DNA of 64,000 bases, from positions 39,458 to 103,457 of the forward strand of contig JAUWWQ010000008.1 of assembly GCA_030616775.1 (NCBI GenBank). Direction: 5' to 3'. Each line of letters opens with the position of its first letter. The first letter of the stretch is position 1. The stretch comes from Planctomycetota bacterium. Its GTDB lineage: Bacteria; Planctomycetota; Phycisphaerae; UBA1845. A program made the translations under genes and the position numbers. The notes beneath the pieces are model-generated. The model ran no database searches and was not told the DNA's origin. It worked only from the letters and a program-made list of their open reading frames with translations. Below are positions 43,329-52,252 of the stretch, piece by piece.

Positions 43329-45383
43329 CTACGTACGGTTCAGCCAGATCTCAAAGGCATCAAATGAGTAGGGTCGGCCGAGAAAGTTCCTGACTAAATC
43401 AGCCGCTTTATTCGATCCGCCCGGTTCGAGTATCATCCTGCGATAGCGCCGGGCGGTCCGCGTGTTGAGTATGCCCTCCTTGTCGAACTTACTGAACAGG
43501 TCTTTCGCGATCACCAGCGACCACATGTAAGTGTAATACGCGGCCGAGTACCGATCGAGGTGCGCGAACCCGCACTGGAAGTACGTATCATCAATATAAT
43601 CGAATGGGCTATACTTCTCCTGAAGCGCTCTCATTCGTTTCGTGGTGTCTAAGTCTTTGGGGTCCCGGCTGTGGTAATCTAGTGAGACTGCGGCATAAAA
43701 CACCTGCTGGGTAGTGTATAAACCTATCCCGAAGTCGCTGGTCCGCCGCAGTTTCTCGACCAGCTCAGCCGGGATCGGCTCACGCGTCTGATGGTGTTTG
43801 GCGAAAGACTGTAGCGTCTCGGCGTTGTAACACCACTCCTCGAATATCCGCGACGGTACTTCCATAAAGTCCCATTCCGCAGCGGTTCCCGCGTTGCCCA
43901 TCCATCGGCGATGCCCGGCGAAGATGGTGTGCAATACGTTGCCAAACTCCTGAAAGAGTGTTGCCACATCCTCATGTTCCATCAGAGCCAAGCCGTCCTT
44001 ACTGTCTGCCGGGTTGGGGAGATTCCCGACCAAAACGGCCTGCGGCAATCGAACGCCCGCGATTCCTGTGCGGTAGTCGAACTGCGCCGTGCCGGCGTAC
44101 TTGTTCTTGCGTGGGTGCAGATCAAGGTAGAATCGGCCAATGCGTTTTTTGCCGTCATAGACGTCCCAGGCAGTGACGCTCTGATGCCAGAGATTGAGAC
44201 CGTGCACACGACGATAGGTGATCCCGAACATCTTCTGGGTCAGTTCGAACATTCCGCTCAAGACGTCCGGGAAGTTGAAGTACGGCCGCAGTGACTCCGG
44301 ATCAAACCCGTACCGCTCGCTCTTGACCAGTTGTGTGTAGTAATTCTTCTCCCAGTCTTCGACTTTCATCGCTGCGGGTGCATACTGGCGCTTGCGCCGC
44401 AGCAAGACGGCGTAATCGCGTGTGGCCGGCTCCCTGCTGATCTGTGCGATCCGATCGATGAAGGACTGAACGTTGGCGGGCGTCTCGATCATCTTGTCTT
44501 CAGTTATGTACTCGGCCCAGTTGGCATAGCCGAGGATCTGCGCCAACTCATGCCGCTTCGTCAGGAGCTTGTGCAGGACATCGATGTTCTTCGGATAGCC
44601 GCGATTCTTAAATTCACGATAGAGTCTCGATCGGGCCTCGCTACTGCGGGCATAGGTCATAAAGGGCATGTAATCCGAGTGCCGAGCGGTCACGTGGATC
44701 CTGCCGTCCTCGCCCGGTCGATGCCGATTAATCCAATCCTGCGGCATGCCGTCAAGATCGGCCGGAGAAGCCAGAACAATCTCACGATCGTCCTCGCGAA
44801 TATTCCTGGAAAACTCCTGACCGAGCACGAGGATCTCACGATTGAGTCCGGCGATGCGCGTGCGCGTTTCCTGTGGCTTGTCGACCCCGGCCCGGAGGAA
44901 GTCCCGAAGGGTCTTATGGACCACATACTGTGTGGCGGCGTCGGCACCGGATACATCCAAAGCGCCAAATGCCTCGTACAACTCGCGATCGAGCCGAAGC
45001 TCGTCGAGGTATAGGTCGACTGCCTGTTCGCCTTTTTCGGCTATCCTGCGCACTCTGCTATCCGGATGCACACGTGCGAACAGACCGCAGTCCGCAGCGG
45101 CTGCATCAATATGCATCATCATCTCGTTGTAGGGGACCAGGGTGTTCGCAACCGTACGGGGACCTTCCACCTCCAGAATGCGGGCCCGATACGTTTTGGC
45201 CCAGGCAAGGTGTACATGCGTATCGTTGTCGAGTTCGGCGAATGTGCGGTCAAGTGGGGTCGCATTAAGCGCCCATGTCGACAACGAAGTGCGGCTGACC
45301 GTCCTCGGGGATGCGCAACCAACAAGAAAAACCGTAGTGAACCCCAGCACCGGCATCCATCTCATACTAGTGTTGTTCATCAT
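43329..45383 (-). CDS. M3 family oligopeptidase homologue (lipoprotein) with altered HExxH motif
   Basis: 684 residues, full length for the M3/thimet-oligopeptidase family. A signal peptide with lipobox LVGC (Cys23) anchors it outside the cytoplasm. The helical body and C-terminal catalytic region are well preserved (AQFDYRTGIAGVRLPQ, DGLALMEHEDVATLF, WDFMEVPSRIFEEW, YFQCGFAHLDRYSAAYYTYM). The zinc motif, normally HEFGH, reads QEFGN (residues 478-482): both His ligands are replaced while Glu479 and the distal Glu508 remain. The enzyme should not bind zinc in the usual way, so it may be a peptide-binding pseudoenzyme. There are no frameshifts, which argues against simple decay. Confidence 0.88.
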   Translation of the reverse strand: MMNNTSMRWMPVLGFTTVFLVGCASPRTVSRTSLSTWALNATPLDRTFAELDNDTHVHLAWAKTYRARILEVEGPRTVANTLVPYNEMMMHIDAAAADCGLFARVHPDSRVRRIAEKGEQAVDLYLDELRLDRELYEAFGALDVSGADAATQYVVHKTLRDFLRAGVDKPQETRTRIAGLNREILVLGQEFSRNIREDDREIVLASPADLDGMPQDWINRHRPGEDGRIHVTARHSDYMPFMTYARSSEARSRLYREFKNRGYPKNIDVLHKLLTKRHELAQILGYANWAEYITEDKMIETPANVQSFIDRIAQISREPATRDYAVLLRRKRQYAPAAMKVEDWEKNYYTQLVKSERYGFDPESLRPYFNFPDVLSGMFELTQKMFGITYRRVHGLNLWHQSVTAWDVYDGKKRIGRFYLDLHPRKNKYAGTAQFDYRTGIAGVRLPQAVLVGNLPNPADSKDGLALMEHEDVATLFQEFGNVLHTIFAGHRRWMGNAGTAAEWDFMEVPSRIFEEWCYNAETLQSFAKHHQTREPIPAELVEKLRRTSDFGIGLYTTQQVFYAAVSLDYHSRDPKDLDTTKRMRALQEKYSPFDYIDDTYFQCGFAHLDRYSAAYYTYMWSLVIAKDLFSKFDKEGILNTRTARRYRRMILEPGGSNKAADLVRNFLGRPYSFDAFEIWLNRT

Positions 45384-45610
45384 GAGTCCTCGTTAAATGT
45401 TGCCCAGAAATCATAGAGACGCTCGCCACGTAGCCTATTCGAGCCGGGGCAACGGTCAAGCCGTCGTCTTCCTTGTGCTGCGTCCGGGTAGCCAACCTGC
45501 ACCCGGGCCAAGAACGCGACGAGGAGCCGCAGGCTTCACCCAACCCGGATAGCACTGTAAGAGCAACACCCCCAGCCGGGTCGGTGGAGGCTCGTGTCCC
45601 CATTTGAACC

Positions 45611-46510
45611 TCAGGTGGGGAACGCCCCCAGGGCGTCCCAGATTAGCGTCTTGAGGTTGAAGGCGGCATGGATCACGATAGGCGGCACGAGTGACCCCGT
45701 CCGCTCGTACGCGTAGCCAATTAGCACCGCGAGCACAGCGAGTGCGGCCATTGCATGGGGTTGTTGAAAATGTACGGCGCCAAACGCAAGCGAAACCAGG
45801 GCGATCGAGAGCCATCGGCTGCGTGCCAAACGGACAAGCAGCGTCTGCAGCAATCCGCGGAAAAACACCTCCTCCGCCATCGGCGCGACAAGTACGGCAC
45901 CTACCCAAAGCCCGATTATCAGGCCGACCGGCTGGGTTTGATCGTGCAACGCCTCGATCGTCGGGTGCGGATCGAACTCGTAGCCGGGTGCGAAATACAG
46001 GATGATCCCCATGGTGGCGTCACGAACGAGAGGACATAATCCCGTCGCCACGACCGTCAACGCAAGTGTGATGGTGATCCACGGGCGTCGTCGGGGGCCG
46101 CCCTCGGCGAGCCAGAAACGCCGGATGCCGCCTTCGAACGACCTGGCCGCGATGAACAGGCAAATGCCGATACCGGCCAGGTGTGCACCATTACCCGTCA
46201 CCGCCGTCGCCAGGACATCCTCGGTTTGACCGGTCGCAAGCTCCACGAGTCCTGAGATGAGAACCATCGCCAACAGATATACCAGTACGGCGAGGGCTAC
46301 CGCGTCTTCCCGAAGTTGGTTCGGGCGAGCCGGGGCGCTTCGGAGAGGATCCGGCCCGGACCGTGCCGTCCACCACACGCCGGTACAGACAACGAGCACC
46401 AAAGCCCCAGTGGACAAGGCTTGATCGACTATCGACAGCACATACTGCGTTCGTGTGGGTTCAGTGGCAGCAGCGGCTTCCTGAACGATCTGCGACAGAA
46501 TCGCGGGCAT
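45611..46510 (-). CDS. CPBP family intramembrane glutamic endopeptidase
   Basis: About 299 residues with eight hydrophobic segments. The Abi/CPBP signatures are present: EE-x3-R in MAEEVFFRGLLQ, the His in LAFGAVHF, and H-x3-N in IHAAFNLKT. These enzymes act within the membrane, as CAAX-type proteases or self-immunity factors. Start taken at ATG 46510 (MPAILSQIVQE); the frame is open to 46534. The 45384-45610 gap after it has no gene. Confidence 0.87.
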   Translation of the reverse strand: MPAILSQIVQEAAAATEPTRTQYVLSIVDQALSTGALVLVVCTGVWWTARSGPDPLRSAPARPNQLREDAVALAVLVYLLAMVLISGLVELATGQTEDVLATAVTGNGAHLAGIGICLFIAARSFEGGIRRFWLAEGGPRRRPWITITLALTVVATGLCPLVRDATMGIILYFAPGYEFDPHPTIEALHDQTQPVGLIIGLWVGAVLVAPMAEEVFFRGLLQTLLVRLARSRWLSIALVSLAFGAVHFQQPHAMAALAVLAVLIGYAYERTGSLVPPIVIHAAFNLKTLIWDALGAFPT

Positions 46511-46719
46511 GATAGCGTGCGGGCCTAAGATCATCGCCCGTCACTATATTGGACTGGATCGTCAAGGCCAAACGAAAAGAGTTGGCCACCACGCAACAAT
46601 GTGAACCCGTTGCCCAGCTTACGAGCTGCAATCGAGCAGCCGGACCTGCATTGCGATTCCCACGTCGTGCGGACAGTCTCGTCGGAAAGGTCACTTATGG
46701 GATAGGGATGTTCTATCAG

Positions 46720-47067
46720 CTACCCGTCGTCCGACTCGATCGTAACAGTGACGTTGAGTGAGGCGAATTGGTCCACATAGAGTTCAGCTCGCTCGCAGTG
46801 TGTGACCAGGAGCAAGGCGACACCCGCCTCATGGGCTTCGATAGTCTTGACGATCGCCTCCTCCTCCTGGATTGGGGTGAGTCGGATGATCGACCTGATT
46901 ATGTGGTCGAACGTATTGACGTCGTCGTTGTGCAGGAGCAACTTATAGGGCGGGAGTTGCCTGGGCTTACGTTCGGGGTCGGCGGGCTTCTTGACCGGCG
47001 CCGTGGCAGTTGCAGCCCCGTCCGCCTCCCTGTCAGCGCCGTTGTTCTCGAGGTCCTCGTCAGGCAT
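46720..47067 (-). CDS. clpS: ATP-dependent Clp protease adaptor ClpS
   Basis: 115 residues. An acidic and Ala/Pro-rich N-terminal tail (35 residues) is followed by the ClpS fold: PPYKLLLHNDDVNTFDHIIR, the helix VKTIEAHEAGVALLLVTH, and CERAELYVDQFAS then VTVTIE. The NDD pair binds the alpha-amino group of N-degrons; ClpS hands N-end-rule substrates to ClpA/ClpC-ClpP in the cytoplasm. No clpA is adjacent. Confidence 0.93.
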   Translation of the reverse strand: MPDEDLENNGADREADGAATATAPVKKPADPERKPRQLPPYKLLLHNDDVNTFDHIIRSIIRLTPIQEEEAIVKTIEAHEAGVALLLVTHCERAELYVDQFASLNVTVTIESDDG

Positions 47068-47211
47068 GGCGAATCCTCACCCGTTTATCCGAGCCGGCGG
47101 TCTCCCCTTCTTGCCCGGAACCCGTAGTAAGTGTAGCCCATCGAAGCTGTTGCGCCAAGAGATAATCCTGTAACTTCCGAGATGCGCCCACCCAGGCGCG
47201 GTGGGAACCCG

Positions 47212-47853
47212 CTATCGGCCTGGATACGACACTACCACTTCTTTGACAGCGGTCAGCGTCGTCCCGGTGAGATAATCGACAAACTCCGCACTCACCGTAA
47301 CACGGCGCGGTGGTGGCGGCTTCGTGCCCGGAGGGAACCGACACTTGAGCGTGTAGTGATTCGTGCCAAATCGCCCATGCCACAGCCCACGCAGCATCTC
47401 GGGATCGTCGAACACATAGACGCCTAACAGGCGCGGCGAGGCCAGATTCACGTTGTCGAGAAGCTGGATCGTGATCCGGCCCGGCACCTTCACGACATCG
47501 CCGTCCGCATCGCGCGGGCGAAGGTATACCGTCACACCATCATCGCCCGGCTGGCCGTCGTAGTCGGCGCCGCCCGAAAGGCTGGCGATCTCGATCTTAG
47601 CGGGAGCAAACAGGTCTGCCGGCTGATCCGGTCCGAAGCTTTGCAGGTTCTCGATCTGCTCGTGGAGCCGGGTCACTGCCCCGTCTCGCTGTGCGACGAC
47701 GCGTTCCAGGCGCTCCTTGTCACCTCGTAGGGCATCACGCTGTTGGATAAGCCTGGCCCACTCACCGGGTGATTTGCAGGCTGGAACGCCGGTCAAGACC
47801 AACCCTGTAAGCCAGATGCAGATCCAGTGGAATCTTGCCAGCCTCCGTGCCAT
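47212..47853 (-). CDS. predicted lipoprotein with coiled coil
   Basis: 213 residues from ATG 47853. The signal peptide (FHWICIWLTGLVLTG) ends in a VPAC lipobox (Cys26). Residues 30-70 form a coiled coil (RLIQQRDALRGDKERLERVV). The rest, about residue 85 to 213, is a beta-rich domain (VTVYLRPRDADGDVVKVPGR, ITIQLLDNV, YTLKCRFPPGT, VSAEFVDYLTGTTLTAVKEV). I do not recognise the family. It is 53 bases downstream of the aminotransferase on the same strand. Confidence 0.72.
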   Translation of the reverse strand: MARRLARFHWICIWLTGLVLTGVPACKSPGEWARLIQQRDALRGDKERLERVVAQRDGAVTRLHEQIENLQSFGPDQPADLFAPAKIEIASLSGGADYDGQPGDDGVTVYLRPRDADGDVVKVPGRITIQLLDNVNLASPRLLGVYVFDDPEMLRGLWHGRFGTNHYTLKCRFPPGTKPPPPRRVTVSAEFVDYLTGTTLTAVKEVVVSYPGR

Positions 47854-47905
47854 AGACGATCGTATATCAGCAACACCAAGGCTATGCAAGGCCGACACCC
47901 GCGAC

Positions 47906-49051
47906 TCAATCTGTCATTGCCTCGGCGAAGATGCGTTGAGCGGCTGAAATGCCCGAGCCAATTGTGACACTGAAACCCTGGCCGGCGAGCGTTAGCTCCA
48001 ACGCACCGATGACGCCGAGCGTGTCGAAGGCATCCACGTATCCCATGTGCGAAAATCGGATTATCTTGCCTTTCAGGTCGCCCTGCCCGCCGGCGATCTG
48101 GAAGCCGTACTTGTTTCGCATGGTTTTCCGAAGGGCGGCCTCATCCACACCGGCAGGCACGATCATGGCCGTGACCGAATCAACGGGATCGGCGGCGAAG
48201 AGCTTCAGCCCCATAGCCTCGGCGGCCGCTCGCGTCGCCCGAGCCAGCATGGCCGTCTCGGCCCAGACGTTCTCCAACCCGCGCTCTTTAATGATACGCA
48301 GCGCGTACCGTGCGCCGCGGACGAGCGTCAGGGCCGGGGTGTAGGGTGCGTCAAATGTCTTGTGCGACTTGCGGTAGGCCTTCAGGTCATTGTAGAGCGT
48401 CGGCATCTTGCCCGAGTCGATTCGCTCCCAGGCCCGCTCGTTGACAGCCGCAACGCCCAGACCGGGCGGCAGCATCATGGCCTTCTGGGAGCCCGACACG
48501 TAGACGTCAACATCCCACTCATCCATCTTGACCGGTAGTGCCCCGACAGCGGTGATTCCGTCGACGAGCAGCAAGGCTCCGCGTTCCCGCGTGATACGGG
48601 CGATGCCCTCCACATCGGTAAGCGCGGTCGTGGAGGTCTCGCTGTGAACCACAATAACGGTGTCGATTGCAGGATCTGCGTCCATGGCCTTGGTGATGTC
48701 TGCCGGCTTGGCCCCGTGACCCCATTCGAGGTCCAGGGGCGTATGCTCGATACCGAACGACGCACACACCTGGGCCCACCTCTCTGCAAACTTGCCGTTT
48801 CTGATCACCAGGGCCTTGTGCCCCGGCGGGCAGCAGCCGACGATCGCCCCCTCCATGGCCGATGTGCCGCTACCGGTGAACAGCATGCAGAGCGCCTTGG
48901 TTTGGAACAAATACTGCAGCAGCTCGTGAACCTCCTTATACATGTCCCGGTAGAAGGCCGTGCGATGGTGCTCGATTGGCCTGGCCATCTCCAGCATGAC
49001 CTCTTCCGGAACCATGGTTGGTCCTGGCGTGAACAGTCGTGATTTCTTCAT
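47906..49051 (-). CDS. class V aminotransferase (serine-pyruvate/alanine-glyoxylate type)
   Basis: 381 residues, PLP-dependent. Family marks are LFTPGPTMVPEEV at the start, LFTGSGTSAMEGAI (phosphate-binding), VVHSETSTTALTDVEGIA, LLVDGITAVGALP and the Schiff-base Lys in VSGSQKAMM. It transfers amino groups between serine or alanine and pyruvate or glyoxylate, or acts as the soluble hydrogenase small-subunit-type aminotransferase used in some phosphoserine routes; the precise substrate is open. ATG 49051 has AGAAGGGA seven bases upstream. Confidence 0.9.
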   Translation of the reverse strand: MKKSRLFTPGPTMVPEEVMLEMARPIEHHRTAFYRDMYKEVHELLQYLFQTKALCMLFTGSGTSAMEGAIVGCCPPGHKALVIRNGKFAERWAQVCASFGIEHTPLDLEWGHGAKPADITKAMDADPAIDTVIVVHSETSTTALTDVEGIARITRERGALLLVDGITAVGALPVKMDEWDVDVYVSGSQKAMMLPPGLGVAAVNERAWERIDSGKMPTLYNDLKAYRKSHKTFDAPYTPALTLVRGARYALRIIKERGLENVWAETAMLARATRAAAEAMGLKLFAADPVDSVTAMIVPAGVDEAALRKTMRNKYGFQIAGGQGDLKGKIIRFSHMGYVDAFDTLGVIGALELTLAGQGFSVTIGSGISAAQRIFAEAMTD

Positions 49052-49632
49052 GGTTAGTCCCTTCTGTGCAGCTCCTCGGATATCTGTCGGCAGCGGTCGA
49101 GACTGCATTATACGTGCCGTTCCGCGGAGGAATAGCTGCGCCGCCGGCTAGCCAACTGCGCCCGGAAGCTCACTTCGAAACGGAGAGTCGGGATGATGCT
49201 GTACGCCTGGGCCTCATGGAGGAACTCGGCCCGAAGATCAGCAGAGAACTCGGCAAATCGCTCAGAGGACTGGCGCAGGATCGGCGGACCGCAAATCCGG
49301 TTAACGCCAGGCGTCCCACGAGACATGCCGGGCGTTAGGAAGCTCATCGCCGTCAAGGGTGGGCGCTGGCCGGTATTCCGCTTACCCTATGCAAGTTCGC
49401 TCGGTCTGCTGCGTATGGCATGACCGCGGATTCAGGCTGGCGGGCACACGGGCCGGAGGGATCGGCACCTGAGCACGAGGCCCCGGTACAAACGGCTACT
49501 ATTAGATTAGATCTTATTCCGGTAACCACGGCATCTAATTTGCTATTGGTTTTTGACAAAGTGGGAGATTGTGCCGCTGCGGTCAGGCGGCTGGACAGGC
49601 GCAAGAGACAGTTTCTTCCAAGGTGAGACCCC
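49052..49632. other. intergenic region upstream of malic enzyme
   Basis: About 580 bases without a supported gene between the divergent aminotransferase and malic enzyme genes. The last 130 bases are A/T-richer than the surroundings and probably hold the malic enzyme promoter, but I find no clear -35/-10 pair with correct spacing. Confidence 0.4.
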
Positions 49633-51342
49633 ATGCAAACGGTCACGAGTTCATTCAAACCCAAGCTCAACCAGGTGAAGGTTCCCTACACAGGTGTCCG
49701 GCTGCTCCGGGACCCGGAGTACAACAAGGACACCGCTTTCTCCCTCACTGAGCGGCGGAAGCTAAAACTCAGCGGCCTGCTGCCGCCCAAACAATACACA
49801 ATAGAGGAACAGGTGGCTCTGGAGATGGAGCACGTCCGGGCCAAGCAAGATGATCTCGAGCAGTTTATCGGGCTGGTGGCGTTACTCGATCGCAACGAGA
49901 CGTTGTTCTACCGGGTGCTCGTCGAGAATCTGGCCGAGCTGTTGCCGATCGTCTACACGCCCACGGTGGGAAGGGCATGCCAGCGCTACAGCCACATCTT
50001 CCGCCGGCCCAGGGGCATCTGGATCACTCCAGACGATATCGATCGCATCCCCAAGCTCCTCCGTGAGGTCGCGCACGAGGACATTCAGTTGATCGTTGTG
50101 ACCGACAATGAGCGGATTCTCGGGTTGGGTGACCAGGGAGCGGGTGGTATCGGCATCCCCATCGGAAAGGTGGCCCTGTACTGTGCTGCGGCGGGCATCC
50201 ACCCCCAGCGCTGCCTGCCGATCAGCCTCGACGTTGGCACCAACAACGCAGACCTGCTCAATGATCCCCAGTACATCGGGTATCGCCATCGGCGGTTGCG
50301 GGGGGAGCCGTACGACCGATTCATCAAGGCGTTTGTCGAGGCCGTTCGTGCTGTCTTCCCTAAGGTTCTACTTCAATGGGAGGACTTTCACAAAGACATC
50401 GCGTTCCAGAACCTGGACCGGTATCGCAAGCAGATTCCGTCCTTCAATGATGACATCCAGGGGACCTCCGGCATCGCGCTGGCGGGTATCATGGGCGCCC
50501 TCCGCATCACCGGTGAGCGCCTCTGCGACCAACGGATCGTCTATATGGGTTCCGGGGCCGCCGGTGTCGGAATCGGACGACTCGTCAAAACAGCCATGGC
50601 GGAGGAGGGCGCCGACGCAGAACGGATCCTCCGGGCGCAGGTCTTCCTGGATAGCCGCGGCCTTGTCTTTGAGGGACGCACCATCAAGGACATCACCAAG
50701 CGCGAATTCGCGATGAAGCCTCAGGTCATGGCTCACTACGGCTTTGCGGGAGACGACACGATCAGCTTGATGGAGGTCGTCCGCAAGGTGAGGCCGACCG
50801 TCCTCCTGGGAACGACTGCAAAGGCCGGTGTGTTCACCGAGGAGATGGTCCGCGAAATGGCTGAGCACGTAGAGCGGCCTATCATCCTACCGTTCAGTAA
50901 CCCGACCTCCAAGGCGGAATGCACCCCGGCGGAGGCCATTCGGTGGACAGACGGACGGGCGATTGTGGCCACGGGAAGCCCCTTTGACCCTGTGGAGTAC
51001 AAGGGCAAAACCTATGAAATCGGGCAGGGGAACAATGTCTTCGTGTTCCCCGGCGTTGGACTTGGGTGCATCCTCTCGGAGGCTCAGGAGGTAACCAACT
51101 CGATGTTTCTCGTGGCCTCCAAGGCCCTGGCCCTGTGTGTTTCAGAGGAGCGCCTCGCCATCGGGGCCATCTACCCGGATCAGAATGACCTGCGTCATGT
51201 AAGCCGAGAGATCGCCTGCGCCGTGATCCGTGAGGCGCAGCGGCTACACCTCGGCCGCTCGATCCCCGACGAAGCCATCGATGAGATGGTCGCTGACGCA
51301 ATGTGGTATCCCGAATACGCCGAGTACACGACGGAAGAGTGA
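49633..51342 (+). CDS. NAD(P)-dependent malic enzyme
   Basis: 569 residues, the long (decarboxylating, MaeA/eukaryotic-like) form. Motifs: the active-site region [18 protein letters not shown], the malic enzyme signature [20 protein letters not shown] with the metal-binding DD, the nucleotide-binding [11 protein letters not shown] and [13 protein letters not shown]. It converts malate to pyruvate and CO2 with NAD(P)+ reduction, which feeds pyruvate to the PFOR encoded nearby. GGTGAG lies just before the ATG. It converges with the cytidylate-kinase-like gene. Confidence 0.95.
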   Translation: MQTVTSSFKPKLNQVKVPYTGVRLLRDPEYNKDTAFSLTERRKLKLSGLLPPKQYTIEEQVALEMEHVRAKQDDLEQFIGLVALLDRNETLFYRVLVENLAELLPIVYTPTVGRACQRYSHIFRRPRGIWITPDDIDRIPKLLREVAHEDIQLIVVTDNERILGLGDQGAGGIGIPIGKVALYCAAAGIHPQRCLPISLDVGTNNADLLNDPQYIGYRHRRLRGEPYDRFIKAFVEAVRAVFPKVLLQWEDFHKDIAFQNLDRYRKQIPSFNDDIQGTSGIALAGIMGALRITGERLCDQRIVYMGSGAAGVGIGRLVKTAMAEEGADAERILRAQVFLDSRGLVFEGRTIKDITKREFAMKPQVMAHYGFAGDDTISLMEVVRKVRPTVLLGTTAKAGVFTEEMVREMAEHVERPIILPFSNPTSKAECTPAEAIRWTDGRAIVATGSPFDPVEYKGKTYEIGQGNNVFVFPGVGLGCILSEAQEVTNSMFLVASKALALCVSEERLAIGAIYPDQNDLRHVSREIACAVIREAQRLHLGRSIPDEAIDEMVADAMWYPEYAEYTTEE

Positions 51343-51383
51343 CGGTCGGACCCGGCCACGGGTACCCTGAGACTCCCTCTGGG

Positions 51384-52097
51384 CTAATACCGAGCCATAC
51401 CCGCGGCAGTGCGCGCGGAGAGGATCAGCTCGACGGTTTGCTTCAGGGTGAATCGCTCCATGTTGATGGTCAGGTCGTGCCGCGTGGGGTCGGCGGCGTC
51501 GATCTGGAAGTGGTTGCGGATGAACTCGCTGCGCTCCTGTTCCAGGCGACTGACCTCGATGCGGGCTTGTTCGGGTGTCAGGTTGTGACGTTTGGCGAAG
51601 TCTTCAGCACACAGCTCGAACGGTGCGACCAGCCTCACGCGAAAGCCGATTGTTCGCGGTAAGATCAAGTCGGCACCCCGGCCCAGAAAGACCGCATGAC
51701 CCTGCCGAGCAAGCGAAAGCACAGTTTCAGTAAGTCGGTTGAAGTAGTCGTTCTTGACGAACTCCGGCTGCATTAGGGCCCGCAGCGTTTCTTCGTACCA
51801 ACTGAGGTCGCGTTCGTCCATGGAGGCGTAGATTTGACGCCGCAGGTCGTCGTCGCCCGCCATGACATCCAGGATCTCTCTGCCGAAGACGGGCCATCCC
51901 AGCCTCTCACCAAGTTCGGCGGCGACTACCTTACCCTGGGCACCGGCGTTGCGCGAAATGGCGATAAAGTCTTCGACTTCCTCGCGCTGTGGTGCCGGCA
52001 CGCTCAGTCGCTGCGCCCGAGCCAGCTCCCAGTTGCGCATCTGCCGCTCCACCAGCTTGGCGGCTGTGGGGTTGTGTGACGGTCTACCGGCGTGCAT
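51384..52097 (-). CDS. cytidylate-kinase-like family protein
   Basis: 237 residues. The pattern IAISRNAGAQGKVVAAELGE, LGWPVFGREILDVMAG, LARQGHAVFLGRGADLIL and VRLVAPFELCAEDFA is that of the cytidylate-kinase-like family, which has a variant P-loop (SRNAGAQGK) and an unknown phosphate acceptor. ATG 52097 has a strong GGGAGG six bases upstream; the long open frame further 5' is read-through into the PFOR 3' region. It lies downstream of PFOR on the same strand. Confidence 0.87.
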   Translation of the reverse strand: MHAGRPSHNPTAAKLVERQMRNWELARAQRLSVPAPQREEVEDFIAISRNAGAQGKVVAAELGERLGWPVFGREILDVMAGDDDLRRQIYASMDERDLSWYEETLRALMQPEFVKNDYFNRLTETVLSLARQGHAVFLGRGADLILPRTIGFRVRLVAPFELCAEDFAKRHNLTPEQARIEVSRLEQERSEFIRNHFQIDAADPTRHDLTINMERFTLKQTVELILSARTAAGMARY

Positions 52098-52252
52098 GTA
52101 AAACCTCCCGGACCCGTTGCTGTGACATCCTTTCGTGAACAGGTAGCTGTCGCGCCCCTGCACGGCCCGCCGAAGTCCGAGATAGTTCGTCGCCAGATCC
52201 TTGACACAGCAACCCGATCGTGATCGTAGTGTCGCCATACTTTCCTGCCGCA

